Shown one piece after another: positions 49,121 through 62,513 of a stretch of DNA of 64,000 nt (positions are counted from its first letter, which is position 1; each line of letters begins with the position of its first letter). The DNA is from Ptiloglossa arizonensis (lineage: Eukaryota > Arthropoda > Insecta > Hymenoptera > Colletidae). Location: the NCBI RefSeq assembly GCF_051014685.1, contig NW_027478518.1:682001-746000 (forward strand). Direction: 5' to 3'. The notes under the pieces were generated by a model. That model was given only the letters and a program-made list of their open reading frames with translations. It had not been told where the DNA came from and made no database searches. A program made the translations under genes and the position numbers.

Positions 49121-50713
49121 CAGAAGTGCGAAAAATTTCTTGTCTTCTCAACCATTTCTTAGCTTCAAACTCCCATATCTCGCGAACCGATTGACCTAAC
49201 CCAAAAATTCCTATTGCATTTGAAAGTAGAAACTCGCCCGATTACAACGGTATGTGTATTTTCTCCCTAGCCCATTCTGGTTAAGCGATTGGAGCAGCAG
49301 AATTGCGAAAAATTTGTCGTCTTGTCAGCCATTTCTTAGCTTCAAAGTCCCATATCTCGCGAACGGATTGACCTAACCCAAAAATTCCTATTGCTTTTGA
49401 AAGTAGAAACTCGCCCGATTACAAGGGTACGTGTATTTTTCCCCTAGGCCATTCTGGTTAAGCGATTGGAGCAGCAGAAGTGCGAAAATTTTTTTGCCTT
49501 CTCAACCATTTCTTGGCTTCAAACTCCCATATCTCGCGAACGGACTGACCTAACCAAAAAGTTCCTATTGCATCTGAAAGTAGAAACTCGCCCGATTACA
49601 GGTGTATGTGTGTTTTTTCCCTAGGCCATTCTGGTTAAGCGTTTGGAGCAGCAGGATTGCGAAAAATTTGTTCTCTTCTCAACCATTTCTTAGCTTCAAA
49701 CTCCCATATCTCGCGAACGGATTGACCAAACCCAAAAATTCCTATTGCACTTGAAAGTAGAAGCTTGCCCGATTACAACGGTACGTGTATTTTTCCCCTA
49801 GGCCATTCTGGTTAAGCGATTGGAGCAGCAGAATTGCGAAAAATTTGTTGTCTTGTCAGCCATTTCTTAGCTTCAAAGTCCCATATCTCGCGAACGGATT
49901 GACCTAACCCAGAAATTCCTATTGCATCTGAAAGTAGAAACTCGCCCGATTACAGCGGTATGTGTATTTTTTCCCCAGGCCATTCTGGTTAAGCGTTTGG
50001 AGCAGCAGAATTGCGAAAAATTTGTTCTCTTCTCAACCATTTCTTAACTTCAAACTCTCATATCTCGCGAAAGGATTGACCTAACCCAAAAATTCCTATT
50101 GCATCTGAAATTAGAAACTCGCCCGATTACAACGGTATGTGTATTTTTTCCCTAGGCCATTCTCGTTAAGCGTTTGGAGCAGCAGAATTGCGAAAAATTT
50201 TTTGCCTTCTCAACCATTTCTTGGCTTCAAACTCCCATATCTCGCGAACGGACTGACCTAACCAAAAAGTTCCTATTGCATCTGAAAGTAGAAACTCGCC
50301 CGATTACAGGTGTATGTGTGTTTTTTCCCTAGGCCATTCTGGTTAAGCGTTTGGAGCAGCAGGATTGCGAAAAATTTGTTGTCTTCTCATCCATTTCTTA
50401 GCTTCAAAGTCCCATATCTCGCGAACGAATTGACCTAACCCAAAAATTCCTGTTGCATTTGAAAGTAGAAGCTCGCCCGATTACAACGGTATGTGTATTT
50501 TTTCCCTAGCCCATTCTGGTTAAGCGTTTGGAGCAGCAGAATTGCGAAAAATTTGTTGTCTTCTCATCCATTTCTTAGCTTCAAAGTCCCATATCTCGCG
50601 AACGAATTGACCGAACCCAAAAATTCCTATTGCATTTGAAAGTAGAAGCTCGCCCGATTACAACGGTATGTGTATTTTTCCCCTAGCCCATTCTGGTTAA
50701 GCGTTTGGAGCAG
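49121..50713 (+). repeat. 1,593-bp nine-monomer block without D
   Basis: Exactly 9 x 177. Order: A, I-like (attgcttttg), J/B hybrid (gaaaatttttttgcc, cggactg, caggtgta), C/M-like (caggattgcg, gaccaaaccc, cacttg), N-like, F, G/B chimera (ttttttgcc then cggactg, near 50,240), E (caggattgcg, cctgttgc), E (gaccgaaccc). Up to about 50,190 it parallels 18,171-19,240; 48,482-50,917 recurs at the right end of the window. Confidence 0.83.
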
Positions 50714-52261
50714 CAGAAGTGCGAAAAATTTCTTGTCTTCTCAACCATTTCTTAGCTTCAAACTCCCATATCTCGCGAACCGATTGACCTAACCCAAAAA
50801 TTCCTATTGCATTTGAAAGTAGAAACTCGCCCGATTACAACGGTATGTGTATTTTTCCCTTAGGCCATTCTGGTTAAGCGATTGGAGCAGCAGAATTGCG
50901 AAAAATTTGTCGTCTTGTCAGCCATTTCTTAGCTTCAAACTCCCATATCTCGCGAACGGACTGACCTAACCAAAAAGTTCCTATTGCATCTGAAAGTAGA
51001 AACTCGCCCGATTACAGGTGTATGTGTGTTTTTTCCCTAGGCCATTCTGGTTAAGCGTTTGGAGCAGCAGAATTGCGAAAAATTTGTTCTCTTCTCAACC
51101 ATTTCTTAGCTTCAAACTCCCATATCTCGCGAACGGATTGACCTAACCCAAAAATTCCTATTGCATCTGAAATTAGAAACTCGCCCGATTACAACGGTAT
51201 GTGTATTTTTTCCCTAGCCCATTCTGGTTAAGCGTTTGGAGCAGCAGAAGTGCGAAAAATTTGTTGTCTTCTCATCCATTTCTTAGCTTCAAAGTCCCAT
51301 ATCTCGCGAACGGATTGACCAAACCCAAAAATTCCTTCTGCGTCTGAAAGTAGAAACTCGCCCGGTTACAACGGTATGCGTATTTTTTCTCTGGGCCATT
51401 CTGGTTAAGCATTTGGAGCAGCAGAATTGCGAAAAATTTGTTCTCTTCTCAACCATTTCTTAGCTTCAAACTCCCATATCTCGCGAACGGATTGACCTAA
51501 CCCAAAAATTCCTATTGGATTTGAAAGTAGAAACTCGCCCGATTACAACGGTACGTGTATTTTTCCACTAGCCTATTCTTGTTAAGCGATTGGAGCAGCA
51601 GAATTGCGAGAAATTTGTTGTCTTTTCAGCCATTTCTTAGCTTCAAAGTCCCATATCTCGCGAACGGATTGACCTAACCCAGAAATTCCTATTGCATCTG
51701 AAAGTAGAAACTCGCCCGATTACAGCGGTATGTGTATTTTTTCCCCAGGCCATTCTGGTTAAGCGTTTGGAGCAGCAGAATTGCGAAAAATTTGTTCTCT
51801 TCTCAACCATTTCTTAACTTCAAACTCTCATATCTCGCGAAAGGATTGACCTAACCCAAAAATTCCTATTGCATCTGAAATTAGAAACTCGCCCGATTAC
51901 AACGGTATGTGTATTTTTTCCCTGGCCATTCTGGTTAAGCGTTTGGAGCAGCAGAATTGCGAAAAATTTTTTGCCTTCTCAACCATTTCTTGGCTTCAAA
52001 CTCCCATATCTCGCGAACGGATTGACCTAACCCAAAAATTCCTATTGCATCTGAAAGTACAAACTCGCCCGATTACAACGGTATGTGTGTTTTTTCACTA
52101 GGCCATTCTGGTTAAGCGTTTGGAGCAGCAGAATTGCGAAAAATTTGTTCTCTTCTCAACCATTTCTTAGCTTCAATCCCCCATATCTCGCGAACGGATT
52201 GACCTAACCCAAAAATTCCTATTGCATTTGAAAGTAGAAACTCGCCCGATTACAAGGGTAT
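50714..52261 (+). repeat. Irregular segment joining both domain types
   Basis: A-B-C' (50,714-51,244), then a P monomer (ttctgcgtctg at 51,336, ttctctgggcc), a ggatttg monomer with ccactagcctattcttg, an N-like and an F monomer. A 1-bp deletion near 51,922 changes ccctaggcc to ccctggcc, giving a 176-bp step. The following tacaaactcg monomer is shared with 33.3 kb. Still pure satellite. Confidence 0.8.
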
Positions 52262-55200
52262 GTGTATTTTTTCCCTAGCCCATTCTGGTTAAGCGCTTGA
52301 GCAGCAGAATTGCGAAAAATTTCTTGTCTTCTCAACCATTTCTTAGCTTCAAACTCCCATATCTCGCGAACGGATTGACCTAACCCAAAAATTCCTATTG
52401 CATTTGAAAGTAGAAACTCGCCCGATTACAACGGTATGTGTATTTTTCCACTAGGCCATTCTGGTTAAGCGATTGGAGTAGCAGAATTGCGAAAAATTTG
52501 TCGTCTTGTCAGCCATTTCTTAGCTTCAAAGTCCCATATCTCGCTAACGGATTGACCTAACCCAAAAATTCCTATTGCATTTGAAAGTGGAAACTCGCCC
52601 GATTACAAGGGTACGTGTATTTTTCCCCTAGGCCATTCTGGTTAAGCGATTGGAGCAGCAGAAGTGCGAAAAATTTGTTGCCTTCTCAACCATTCCTTGG
52701 CTTCAAACTCCCATATCTCGCGAACGGAAGGACCTAACCAAACAATTCCTATTGCATCTGAAAGTAGAAACTCGCCCGATTACAGCTGTATGTGTGTTTT
52801 TTCCCTAGGCCATTCTGGTTAAGCGTTTGGAGCAGCAGAATTGCGAAAAATTTGTTCTCTTCTCAACCATTTCTTAGCTTCAAACTCCCATATCTCGCGA
52901 ACGAATTGACCTAACCCAAAAATTCCTATTGCATTTGAAAGTAGAAACTCGCCCGATTACAACGGTACGTGTATTTTTCCCCTAGGCCATTCTGGTTAAG
53001 CGATTGGAGCAGCAGAATTGCGAAAAATTTGTCGTCTTGTCAGCCATTTCTTAGCTTCAAAGTCCCATATCTCGCGAACGAATTGACCTAACCCAAAAAT
53101 TCCTATTGCATTTGAAAGTAGAAGCTCGCCCGATTACAACGGTATGAGTATTTTTCCCCTAGGCCATTCTGGTTAAGCGATTGGAGCAGCAGAATTGCGA
53201 AAAATTTGTCGTCTTGTCAGCCATTTCTTAGCTTCAAAGTCCCATATCTCGCGAACGGATTGACCTAACCCAAAAATTCCTATTGCATTTGAAAGTAGAG
53301 ACTCGCCCGATTACAAGGGTACGTGTATTTTTCCCCTAGGCCATTCTGGTTAAGCGATTGGAGCAGCAGAAGTGCGAAAAATTTGTTCCCTTCTCAACCA
53401 TTTCTTAGCTTCAAACTCCCATATCTCGCGAACGGATTGACCTAACCCAAAAATTCCTATTGCACTTGAAAGTAGAAGCTTGCCCGATTACAACGGTACG
53501 TGTATTTTTCCCCTAGGCCATTCTGGTTAAGCGATTGGAGCAGCAGAATTGCGAAAAATTTCATGTCTTCTCAACCATTTCTTCGCTTCAAAGTCCCATA
53601 TCTCGCGAACGGATTGACCTAACCCAGAAATTCCTATTGCATCTGAAAGTAGAAACCCGCCCGATTACAGCGGTATGTGTATTTTTTCCGCAGGCCATTC
53701 TGGTTAAGCGTTTGGAGCAGCAGAATTGCGAAAAATTTGTTCTCTTCTCAACCATTTCTTAACTTCAAACTCTCATATCTCGCGAAAGGATTGACCTAAC
53801 CCAAAAATTCCTATTGCATCTGAAATTAGAAACTCGCCCGATTACAACGGTATGTGTATTTTTTCCCTAGGCCATTCTCGTTAAGCGTTTGGAGCAGCAG
53901 AATTGCGAAAAATTTTTTGCCTTCTCAACCATTTCTTGGCTTCAAACTCCCATATTTCGCGAACGGATTGACCTAACCCAAAAATTCCTATTGCATCTGA
54001 AAGTAGAAACTCGCCCGATTACAACGGTATGTGTATTTTTTCCCTAGGCCATTCTGGTTAAGCGTTTGGAGCAACAGAATTGCGATAAATTTTTTGCCTT
54101 CTCAACCATTTCGTGGCTTCAAACTCCCATATCTCGCGAACGGATTGACCTAACCCAAAAATTCCTATTGCATCTGAAATTAGAAACTCGCCCGATTACA
54201 ACGGTATGTGTATTTTCTCCCTAGCCCATTCTGGTTAAGCGTTTGGTGCAGCAGAATTGCGAAAATGGTTGTCTTGTCAACCATTTCTTAGGTTCAAAGT
54301 CCCATATCTCGCGAACGGATTGACCTAACCCAAAAATTCCTATTGTAACTGAAAGTAGAAACTCGCCCGATTACAACGGTATGTGTATTTTTTCCCTAGC
54401 CCATTCTGGTTAAGCGTTTGGAGCAGCTGAATTGCGAAAAATTTGTTGTCTTCTCATCCATTTCTTAGCTTCAAAGTCCCATATCTCGCGAACGGATTGA
54501 CCAAACCCAAAAATTCCTTCTGCGTCTGAAAGTAGAAACTCGCCCGGTTACAACGGTATGCGTATTTTTTCTCTGGGCCATTCTGGTTAAGCATTTGGAG
54601 CAGCAGAATTGCGAAAAATTTGTTCTCTTCTCAACCATTTCTTAGCTTCAAACTCCCATATCTCGCGAACGGATTGACCTAACCCAAAAATTCCTATTGG
54701 ATTTGAAAGTAGAAACTCGCCCGATTACAGGTGTATGTGTGTTTTTTCCCTAGGCCATTCTGGTTAAGCGTTTGGAGCAGCAGAATTGCGAAAAATTTGT
54801 TCTCTTCTCAACCATTTCTTAGCTTCAAACTCCCATATCTCGCGAACGGATTGACCAAACCCAAAAATTCCTATTGCACTTGAAAGTAGAAGCTTGCCCG
54901 ATTACAACGGTACGTGTATTTTTCCCCTAGGCCATTCTGGTTAAGCGATTGGAGCAGCAGAATTGCGAAAAATTTGTTGTCTTGTCAGCCATTTCTTAGC
55001 TTCAAAGTCCCATATCTCGCGAACGGATTGACCTAACCCAGAAATTCCTATTGCATCTGAAAGTAGAAACTCGCCCGATTACAGCGGTATGTGTATTTTT
55101 TCCCCAGGCCATTTTGGTTAAGCGTTTGGAGCAGCAGAATTGCGAAAAATTTGTTCTCTTCTCAACCATTTCTTAACTTCAAACTCTCATATCTCGCGAA

Positions 55201-57387
55201 AGGATTGACCTAACCCAAAAATTCCTATTGCATCTGAAATTAGAAACTCGCCCGATTACAACGGTATGTGTATTTTTTCCCTAGGCCATTCTCGTTAAGC
55301 GTTTGGAGCAGCAGAATTGCGAAAAATTTTTTGCCTTCTCAACCATTTCTTGGCTTCAAACTCCCATATCTCGCGAACGGATTGACCTAACCCAAAAATT
55401 CCTATTGCATCTGAAAGTAGAAACTCGCCCGATTACAACGGTATGTGTATTTTTTCCCTAGGCCATTCTGGTTAAGCGTTTGGAGCAACAGAATTGCGAT
55501 AAATTGTTTGCCTTCTCAACCATTTCGTGGCTTCAAACTCCCATATCTCGCGAACGGATTGACCTAACCCAAAAATTCCTATTGCATCTGAAATTAGAAA
55601 CTCGCCCGATTACAACGGTATGTGTATTTTCTCCCTAGCCCATTCTGGTTAAGCGTATGGTGCAGCAGAATTGCGAAAATGGTTGTCTTGTCAACCATTT
55701 CTTAGGTTCAAAGTCCCATATCTCGCGAACGGATTGACCTAACCCAAAAATTCCTATTGTAACTGAAAGTAGAAACTCGCCCGATTACAACGGTATGTGT
55801 ATTTTTTCCCTAGCCCATTCTGGTTAAGCGTTTGGAGCAGCTGAATTGCGAAAAATTTGTTGTCTTCTCATCCATTTCTTAGCTTCAAAGTCCCATATCT
55901 CGCGAACGGATTGACCAAACCCAAAAATTCCTTCTGCGTCTGAAAGTAGAAACTCGCCCGGTTACAACGGTATGCGTATTTTTTCTCTGGGCCATTCTGG
56001 TTAAGCATTTGGAGCAGCAGAATTGCGAAAAATTTGTTCTCTTCTCAACCATTTCTTAGCTTCAAACTCCCATATCTCGCGAACGGATTGACCTAACCCA
56101 AAAATTCCTATTGGATTTGAAAGTAGAAACTCGCCCGATTACAACGGTACGTGTATTTTTCCACTAGCCTATTCTTGTTAAGCGATAGGAGCAGCAGAAT
56201 TGCGAGAAATTTGTTGTCTTGTCAGCCATTTCTTAGCTTCAAAGTCCCATATCTCGCGAACGGATTGACCTAACCCAGAAATTCCTATTGCATCTGAAAG
56301 TAGAAACTCGCCCGATTACAGCGGTATGTGTATTTTTTCCCCAGGCCATTCTGGTTAAGCGTTTGGAGCAGCAGAATTGCGAAAAATTTGTTCTCTTCTC
56401 AACCATTTCTTAACTTCAAACTCTCATATCTCGCGAAAGGATTGACCTAACCAAAAAGTTCCTATTGCATCTGAAAGTAGAAACTCGCCCGATTACAGGT
56501 GTATGTGTGTTTTTTCCCTAGGCCATTCTGGTTAAGCGTTTGGAGCAGCAGAATTGCGAAAAATTTGTTCTCTTCTCAACCATTTCTTAGCTTCAAACTC
56601 CCATATCTCGCGAACGGATTGACCTAACCCAAAAATTCCTATTGCATCTGAAATTAGAAACTCGCCCGATTACAACGGTATGTGTATTTTCTCCCTAGCC
56701 CATTCTGGTTAAGCGTTTGGTGCAGCAGAATTGCGAAAATGGTTGTCTTGTCAACCATTTCTTAACTTCAAAGTCCCATATCTCGCGAACGGATTGACCT
56801 AACCCAAAAATTCCTATTGTAACTGAAAGTAGAAACTCGCCCGATTACAACGGTATGTGTATTTTCTCCCTAGCCCATTCTGGTTAAGCGTTTGGAGCAG
56901 CAGAATTGCGAAAAATTTGTTGTCCTCTCATCCATTTCTTAGCTTCAAAGTCCCATATCTCGCGAACGAATTGACCTAACCCAAAAATTCCTGTTGCATT
57001 TGAAAGTAGAAGCTCGCCCGATTACAACGGTATGTGTATTTTTTCCCTAGCCCATTCTGGTTAAGCGTTTGGAGCAGCAGAAGTGCGAAAAATTTCTTGT
57101 CTTCTCAACCATTTCTTAGCTTCAAACTCCCATATCTCGCGAACCGATTGACCTAACCCAAAAATTCCTATTGCATTTGAAAGTAGAAACTCGCCCGATT
57201 ACAACGGTATGTGTATTTTCTCCCTAGCCCATTCTGGTTAAGCGATTGGAGCAGCAGAATTGCGAAAAATTTGTCGTCTTGTCAGCCATTTCTTAGCTTC
57301 AAAGTCCCATATCTCGCGAACGGATTGACCTAACCCAAAAATTCCTATTGCTTTTGAAAGTAGAAACTCGCCCGATTACAAGGGTAC
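52262..57387 (+). repeat. 5,126-bp tandem duplication, copy 1
   Basis: 29 monomers: 5,126 = 29 x 177 - 7, explained by three 2-bp D deletions and one 1-bp deletion (cgcttgagcag). It matches 57,388-62,513, including private variants cttcgcttc (53,582), aaacccgccc (53,653), ttccgcagg (53,687), catatttcgc (53,953), gccattttgg (55,109), aaattgtttg (55,501), gcgtatgg (55,656) and gcgatagg (56,182). No mismatch seen at sites compared. Confidence 0.92.
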
Positions 57388-60300
57388 GTGTATTTTTTCC
57401 CTAGCCCATTCTGGTTAAGCGCTTGAGCAGCAGAATTGCGAAAAATTTCTTGTCTTCTCAACCATTTCTTAGCTTCAAACTCCCATATCTCGCGAACGGA
57501 TTGACCTAACCCAAAAATTCCTATTGCATTTGAAAGTAGAAACTCGCCCGATTACAACGGTATGTGTATTTTTCCACTAGGCCATTCTGGTTAAGCGATT
57601 GGAGTAGCAGAATTGCGAAAAATTTGTCGTCTTGTCAGCCATTTCTTAGCTTCAAAGTCCCATATCTCGCTAACGGATTGACCTAACCCAAAAATTCCTA
57701 TTGCATTTGAAAGTGGAAACTCGCCCGATTACAAGGGTACGTGTATTTTTCCCCTAGGCCATTCTGGTTAAGCGATTGGAGCAGCAGAAGTGCGAAAAAT
57801 TTGTTGCCTTCTCAACCATTCCTTGGCTTCAAACTCCCATATCTCGCGAACGGAAGGACCTAACCAAACAATTCCTATTGCATCTGAAAGTAGAAACTCG
57901 CCCGATTACAGCTGTATGTGTGTTTTTTCCCTAGGCCATTCTGGTTAAGCGTTTGGAGCAGCAGAATTGCGAAAAATTTGTTCTCTTCTCAACCATTTCT
58001 TAGCTTCAAACTCCCATATCTCGCGAACGAATTGACCTAACCCAAAAATTCCTATTGCATTTGAAAGTAGAAACTCGCCCGATTACAACGGTACGTGTAT
58101 TTTTCCCCTAGGCCATTCTGGTTAAGCGATTGGAGCAGCAGAATTGCGAAAAATTTGTCGTCTTGTCAGCCATTTCTTAGCTTCAAAGTCCCATATCTCG
58201 CGAACGAATTGACCTAACCCAAAAATTCCTATTGCATTTGAAAGTAGAAGCTCGCCCGATTACAACGGTATGAGTATTTTTCCCCTAGGCCATTCTGGTT
58301 AAGCGATTGGAGCAGCAGAATTGCGAAAAATTTGTCGTCTTGTCAGCCATTTCTTAGCTTCAAAGTCCCATATCTCGCGAACGGATTGACCTAACCCAAA
58401 AATTCCTATTGCATTTGAAAGTAGAGACTCGCCCGATTACAAGGGTACGTGTATTTTTCCCCTAGGCCATTCTGGTTAAGCGATTGGAGCAGCAGAAGTG
58501 CGAAAAATTTGTTCCCTTCTCAACCATTTCTTAGCTTCAAACTCCCATATCTCGCGAACGGATTGACCTAACCCAAAAATTCCTATTGCACTTGAAAGTA
58601 GAAGCTTGCCCGATTACAACGGTACGTGTATTTTTCCCCTAGGCCATTCTGGTTAAGCGATTGGAGCAGCAGAATTGCGAAAAATTTCATGTCTTCTCAA
58701 CCATTTCTTCGCTTCAAAGTCCCATATCTCGCGAACGGATTGACCTAACCCAGAAATTCCTATTGCATCTGAAAGTAGAAACCCGCCCGATTACAGCGGT
58801 ATGTGTATTTTTTCCGCAGGCCATTCTGGTTAAGCGTTTGGAGCAGCAGAATTGCGAAAAATTTGTTCTCTTCTCAACCATTTCTTAACTTCAAACTCTC
58901 ATATCTCGCGAAAGGATTGACCTAACCCAAAAATTCCTATTGCATCTGAAATTAGAAACTCGCCCGATTACAACGGTATGTGTATTTTTTCCCTAGGCCA
59001 TTCTCGTTAAGCGTTTGGAGCAGCAGAATTGCGAAAAATTTTTTGCCTTCTCAACCATTTCTTGGCTTCAAACTCCCATATTTCGCGAACGGATTGACCT
59101 AACCCAAAAATTCCTATTGCATCTGAAAGTAGAAACTCGCCCGATTACAACGGTATGTGTATTTTTTCCCTAGGCCATTCTGGTTAAGCGTTTGGAGCAA
59201 CAGAATTGCGATAAATTTTTTGCCTTCTCAACCATTTCGTGGCTTCAAACTCCCATATCTCGCGAACGGATTGACCTAACCCAAAAATTCCTATTGCATC
59301 TGAAATTAGAAACTCGCCCGATTACAACGGTATGTGTATTTTCTCCCTAGCCCATTCTGGTTAAGCGTTTGGTGCAGCAGAATTGCGAAAATGGTTGTCT
59401 TGTCAACCATTTCTTAGGTTCAAAGTCCCATATCTCGCGAACGGATTGACCTAACCCAAAAATTCCTATTGTAACTGAAAGTAGAAACTCGCCCGATTAC
59501 AACGGTATGTGTATTTTTTCCCTAGCCCATTCTGGTTAAGCGTTTGGAGCAGCTGAATTGCGAAAAATTTGTTGTCTTCTCATCCATTTCTTAGCTTCAA
59601 AGTCCCATATCTCGCGAACGGATTGACCAAACCCAAAAATTCCTTCTGCGTCTGAAAGTAGAAACTCGCCCGGTTACAACGGTATGCGTATTTTTTCTCT
59701 GGGCCATTCTGGTTAAGCATTTGGAGCAGCAGAATTGCGAAAAATTTGTTCTCTTCTCAACCATTTCTTAGCTTCAAACTCCCATATCTCGCGAACGGAT
59801 TGACCTAACCCAAAAATTCCTATTGGATTTGAAAGTAGAAACTCGCCCGATTACAGGTGTATGTGTGTTTTTTCCCTAGGCCATTCTGGTTAAGCGTTTG
59901 GAGCAGCAGAATTGCGAAAAATTTGTTCTCTTCTCAACCATTTCTTAGCTTCAAACTCCCATATCTCGCGAACGGATTGACCAAACCCAAAAATTCCTAT
60001 TGCACTTGAAAGTAGAAGCTTGCCCGATTACAACGGTACGTGTATTTTTCCCCTAGGCCATTCTGGTTAAGCGATTGGAGCAGCAGAATTGCGAAAAATT
60101 TGTTGTCTTGTCAGCCATTTCTTAGCTTCAAAGTCCCATATCTCGCGAACGGATTGACCTAACCCAGAAATTCCTATTGCATCTGAAAGTAGAAACTCGC
60201 CCGATTACAGCGGTATGTGTATTTTTTCCCCAGGCCATTTTGGTTAAGCGTTTGGAGCAGCAGAATTGCGAAAAATTTGTTCTCTTCTCAACCATTTCTT

Positions 60301-62513
60301 AACTTCAAACTCTCATATCTCGCGAAAGGATTGACCTAACCCAAAAATTCCTATTGCATCTGAAATTAGAAACTCGCCCGATTACAACGGTATGTGTATT
60401 TTTTCCCTAGGCCATTCTCGTTAAGCGTTTGGAGCAGCAGAATTGCGAAAAATTTTTTGCCTTCTCAACCATTTCTTGGCTTCAAACTCCCATATCTCGC
60501 GAACGGATTGACCTAACCCAAAAATTCCTATTGCATCTGAAAGTAGAAACTCGCCCGATTACAACGGTATGTGTATTTTTTCCCTAGGCCATTCTGGTTA
60601 AGCGTTTGGAGCAACAGAATTGCGATAAATTGTTTGCCTTCTCAACCATTTCGTGGCTTCAAACTCCCATATCTCGCGAACGGATTGACCTAACCCAAAA
60701 ATTCCTATTGCATCTGAAATTAGAAACTCGCCCGATTACAACGGTATGTGTATTTTCTCCCTAGCCCATTCTGGTTAAGCGTATGGTGCAGCAGAATTGC
60801 GAAAATGGTTGTCTTGTCAACCATTTCTTAGGTTCAAAGTCCCATATCTCGCGAACGGATTGACCTAACCCAAAAATTCCTATTGTAACTGAAAGTAGAA
60901 ACTCGCCCGATTACAACGGTATGTGTATTTTTTCCCTAGCCCATTCTGGTTAAGCGTTTGGAGCAGCTGAATTGCGAAAAATTTGTTGTCTTCTCATCCA
61001 TTTCTTAGCTTCAAAGTCCCATATCTCGCGAACGGATTGACCAAACCCAAAAATTCCTTCTGCGTCTGAAAGTAGAAACTCGCCCGGTTACAACGGTATG
61101 CGTATTTTTTCTCTGGGCCATTCTGGTTAAGCATTTGGAGCAGCAGAATTGCGAAAAATTTGTTCTCTTCTCAACCATTTCTTAGCTTCAAACTCCCATA
61201 TCTCGCGAACGGATTGACCTAACCCAAAAATTCCTATTGGATTTGAAAGTAGAAACTCGCCCGATTACAACGGTACGTGTATTTTTCCACTAGCCTATTC
61301 TTGTTAAGCGATAGGAGCAGCAGAATTGCGAGAAATTTGTTGTCTTGTCAGCCATTTCTTAGCTTCAAAGTCCCATATCTCGCGAACGGATTGACCTAAC
61401 CCAGAAATTCCTATTGCATCTGAAAGTAGAAACTCGCCCGATTACAGCGGTATGTGTATTTTTTCCCCAGGCCATTCTGGTTAAGCGTTTGGAGCAGCAG
61501 AATTGCGAAAAATTTGTTCTCTTCTCAACCATTTCTTAACTTCAAACTCTCATATCTCGCGAAAGGATTGACCTAACCAAAAAGTTCCTATTGCATCTGA
61601 AAGTAGAAACTCGCCCGATTACAGGTGTATGTGTGTTTTTTCCCTAGGCCATTCTGGTTAAGCGTTTGGAGCAGCAGAATTGCGAAAAATTTGTTCTCTT
61701 CTCAACCATTTCTTAGCTTCAAACTCCCATATCTCGCGAACGGATTGACCTAACCCAAAAATTCCTATTGCATCTGAAATTAGAAACTCGCCCGATTACA
61801 ACGGTATGTGTATTTTCTCCCTAGCCCATTCTGGTTAAGCGTTTGGTGCAGCAGAATTGCGAAAATGGTTGTCTTGTCAACCATTTCTTAACTTCAAAGT
61901 CCCATATCTCGCGAACGGATTGACCTAACCCAAAAATTCCTATTGTAACTGAAAGTAGAAACTCGCCCGATTACAACGGTATGTGTATTTTCTCCCTAGC
62001 CCATTCTGGTTAAGCGTTTGGAGCAGCAGAATTGCGAAAAATTTGTTGTCCTCTCATCCATTTCTTAGCTTCAAAGTCCCATATCTCGCGAACGAATTGA
62101 CCTAACCCAAAAATTCCTGTTGCATTTGAAAGTAGAAGCTCGCCCGATTACAACGGTATGTGTATTTTTTCCCTAGCCCATTCTGGTTAAGCGTTTGGAG
62201 CAGCAGAAGTGCGAAAAATTTCTTGTCTTCTCAACCATTTCTTAGCTTCAAACTCCCATATCTCGCGAACCGATTGACCTAACCCAAAAATTCCTATTGC
62301 ATTTGAAAGTAGAAACTCGCCCGATTACAACGGTATGTGTATTTTCTCCCTAGCCCATTCTGGTTAAGCGATTGGAGCAGCAGAATTGCGAAAAATTTGT
62401 CGTCTTGTCAGCCATTTCTTAGCTTCAAAGTCCCATATCTCGCGAACGGATTGACCTAACCCAAAAATTCCTATTGCTTTTGAAAGTAGAAACTCGCCCG
62501 ATTACAAGGGTAC
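57388..62513 (+). repeat. 5,126-bp tandem duplication, copy 2
   Basis: Direct repeat of 52,262-57,387. The junction sits within gtgtattttt at 57,388-57,397: to the left the sequence is an I-type monomer (attgcttttg, caagggtacg), to the right the ttttttccctagccc tail of the monomer at 52.26 kb. At the right end of copy 2 the I monomer continues normally into cccctaggcc, so the pre-duplication order is visible. Confidence 0.92.

Noticed and set aside
20109..58888. Eight plus-strand open frames of 64-77 codons (e.g. 20,109-20,336; 33,130-33,363; 58,661-58,888) as small genes
   Set aside because: All are the same 59-codon satellite period read through occasional loss of recurring TAG codons. They repeat the same peptide, lie wholly within the array, and have no distinct upstream signal, domain or unique sequence.
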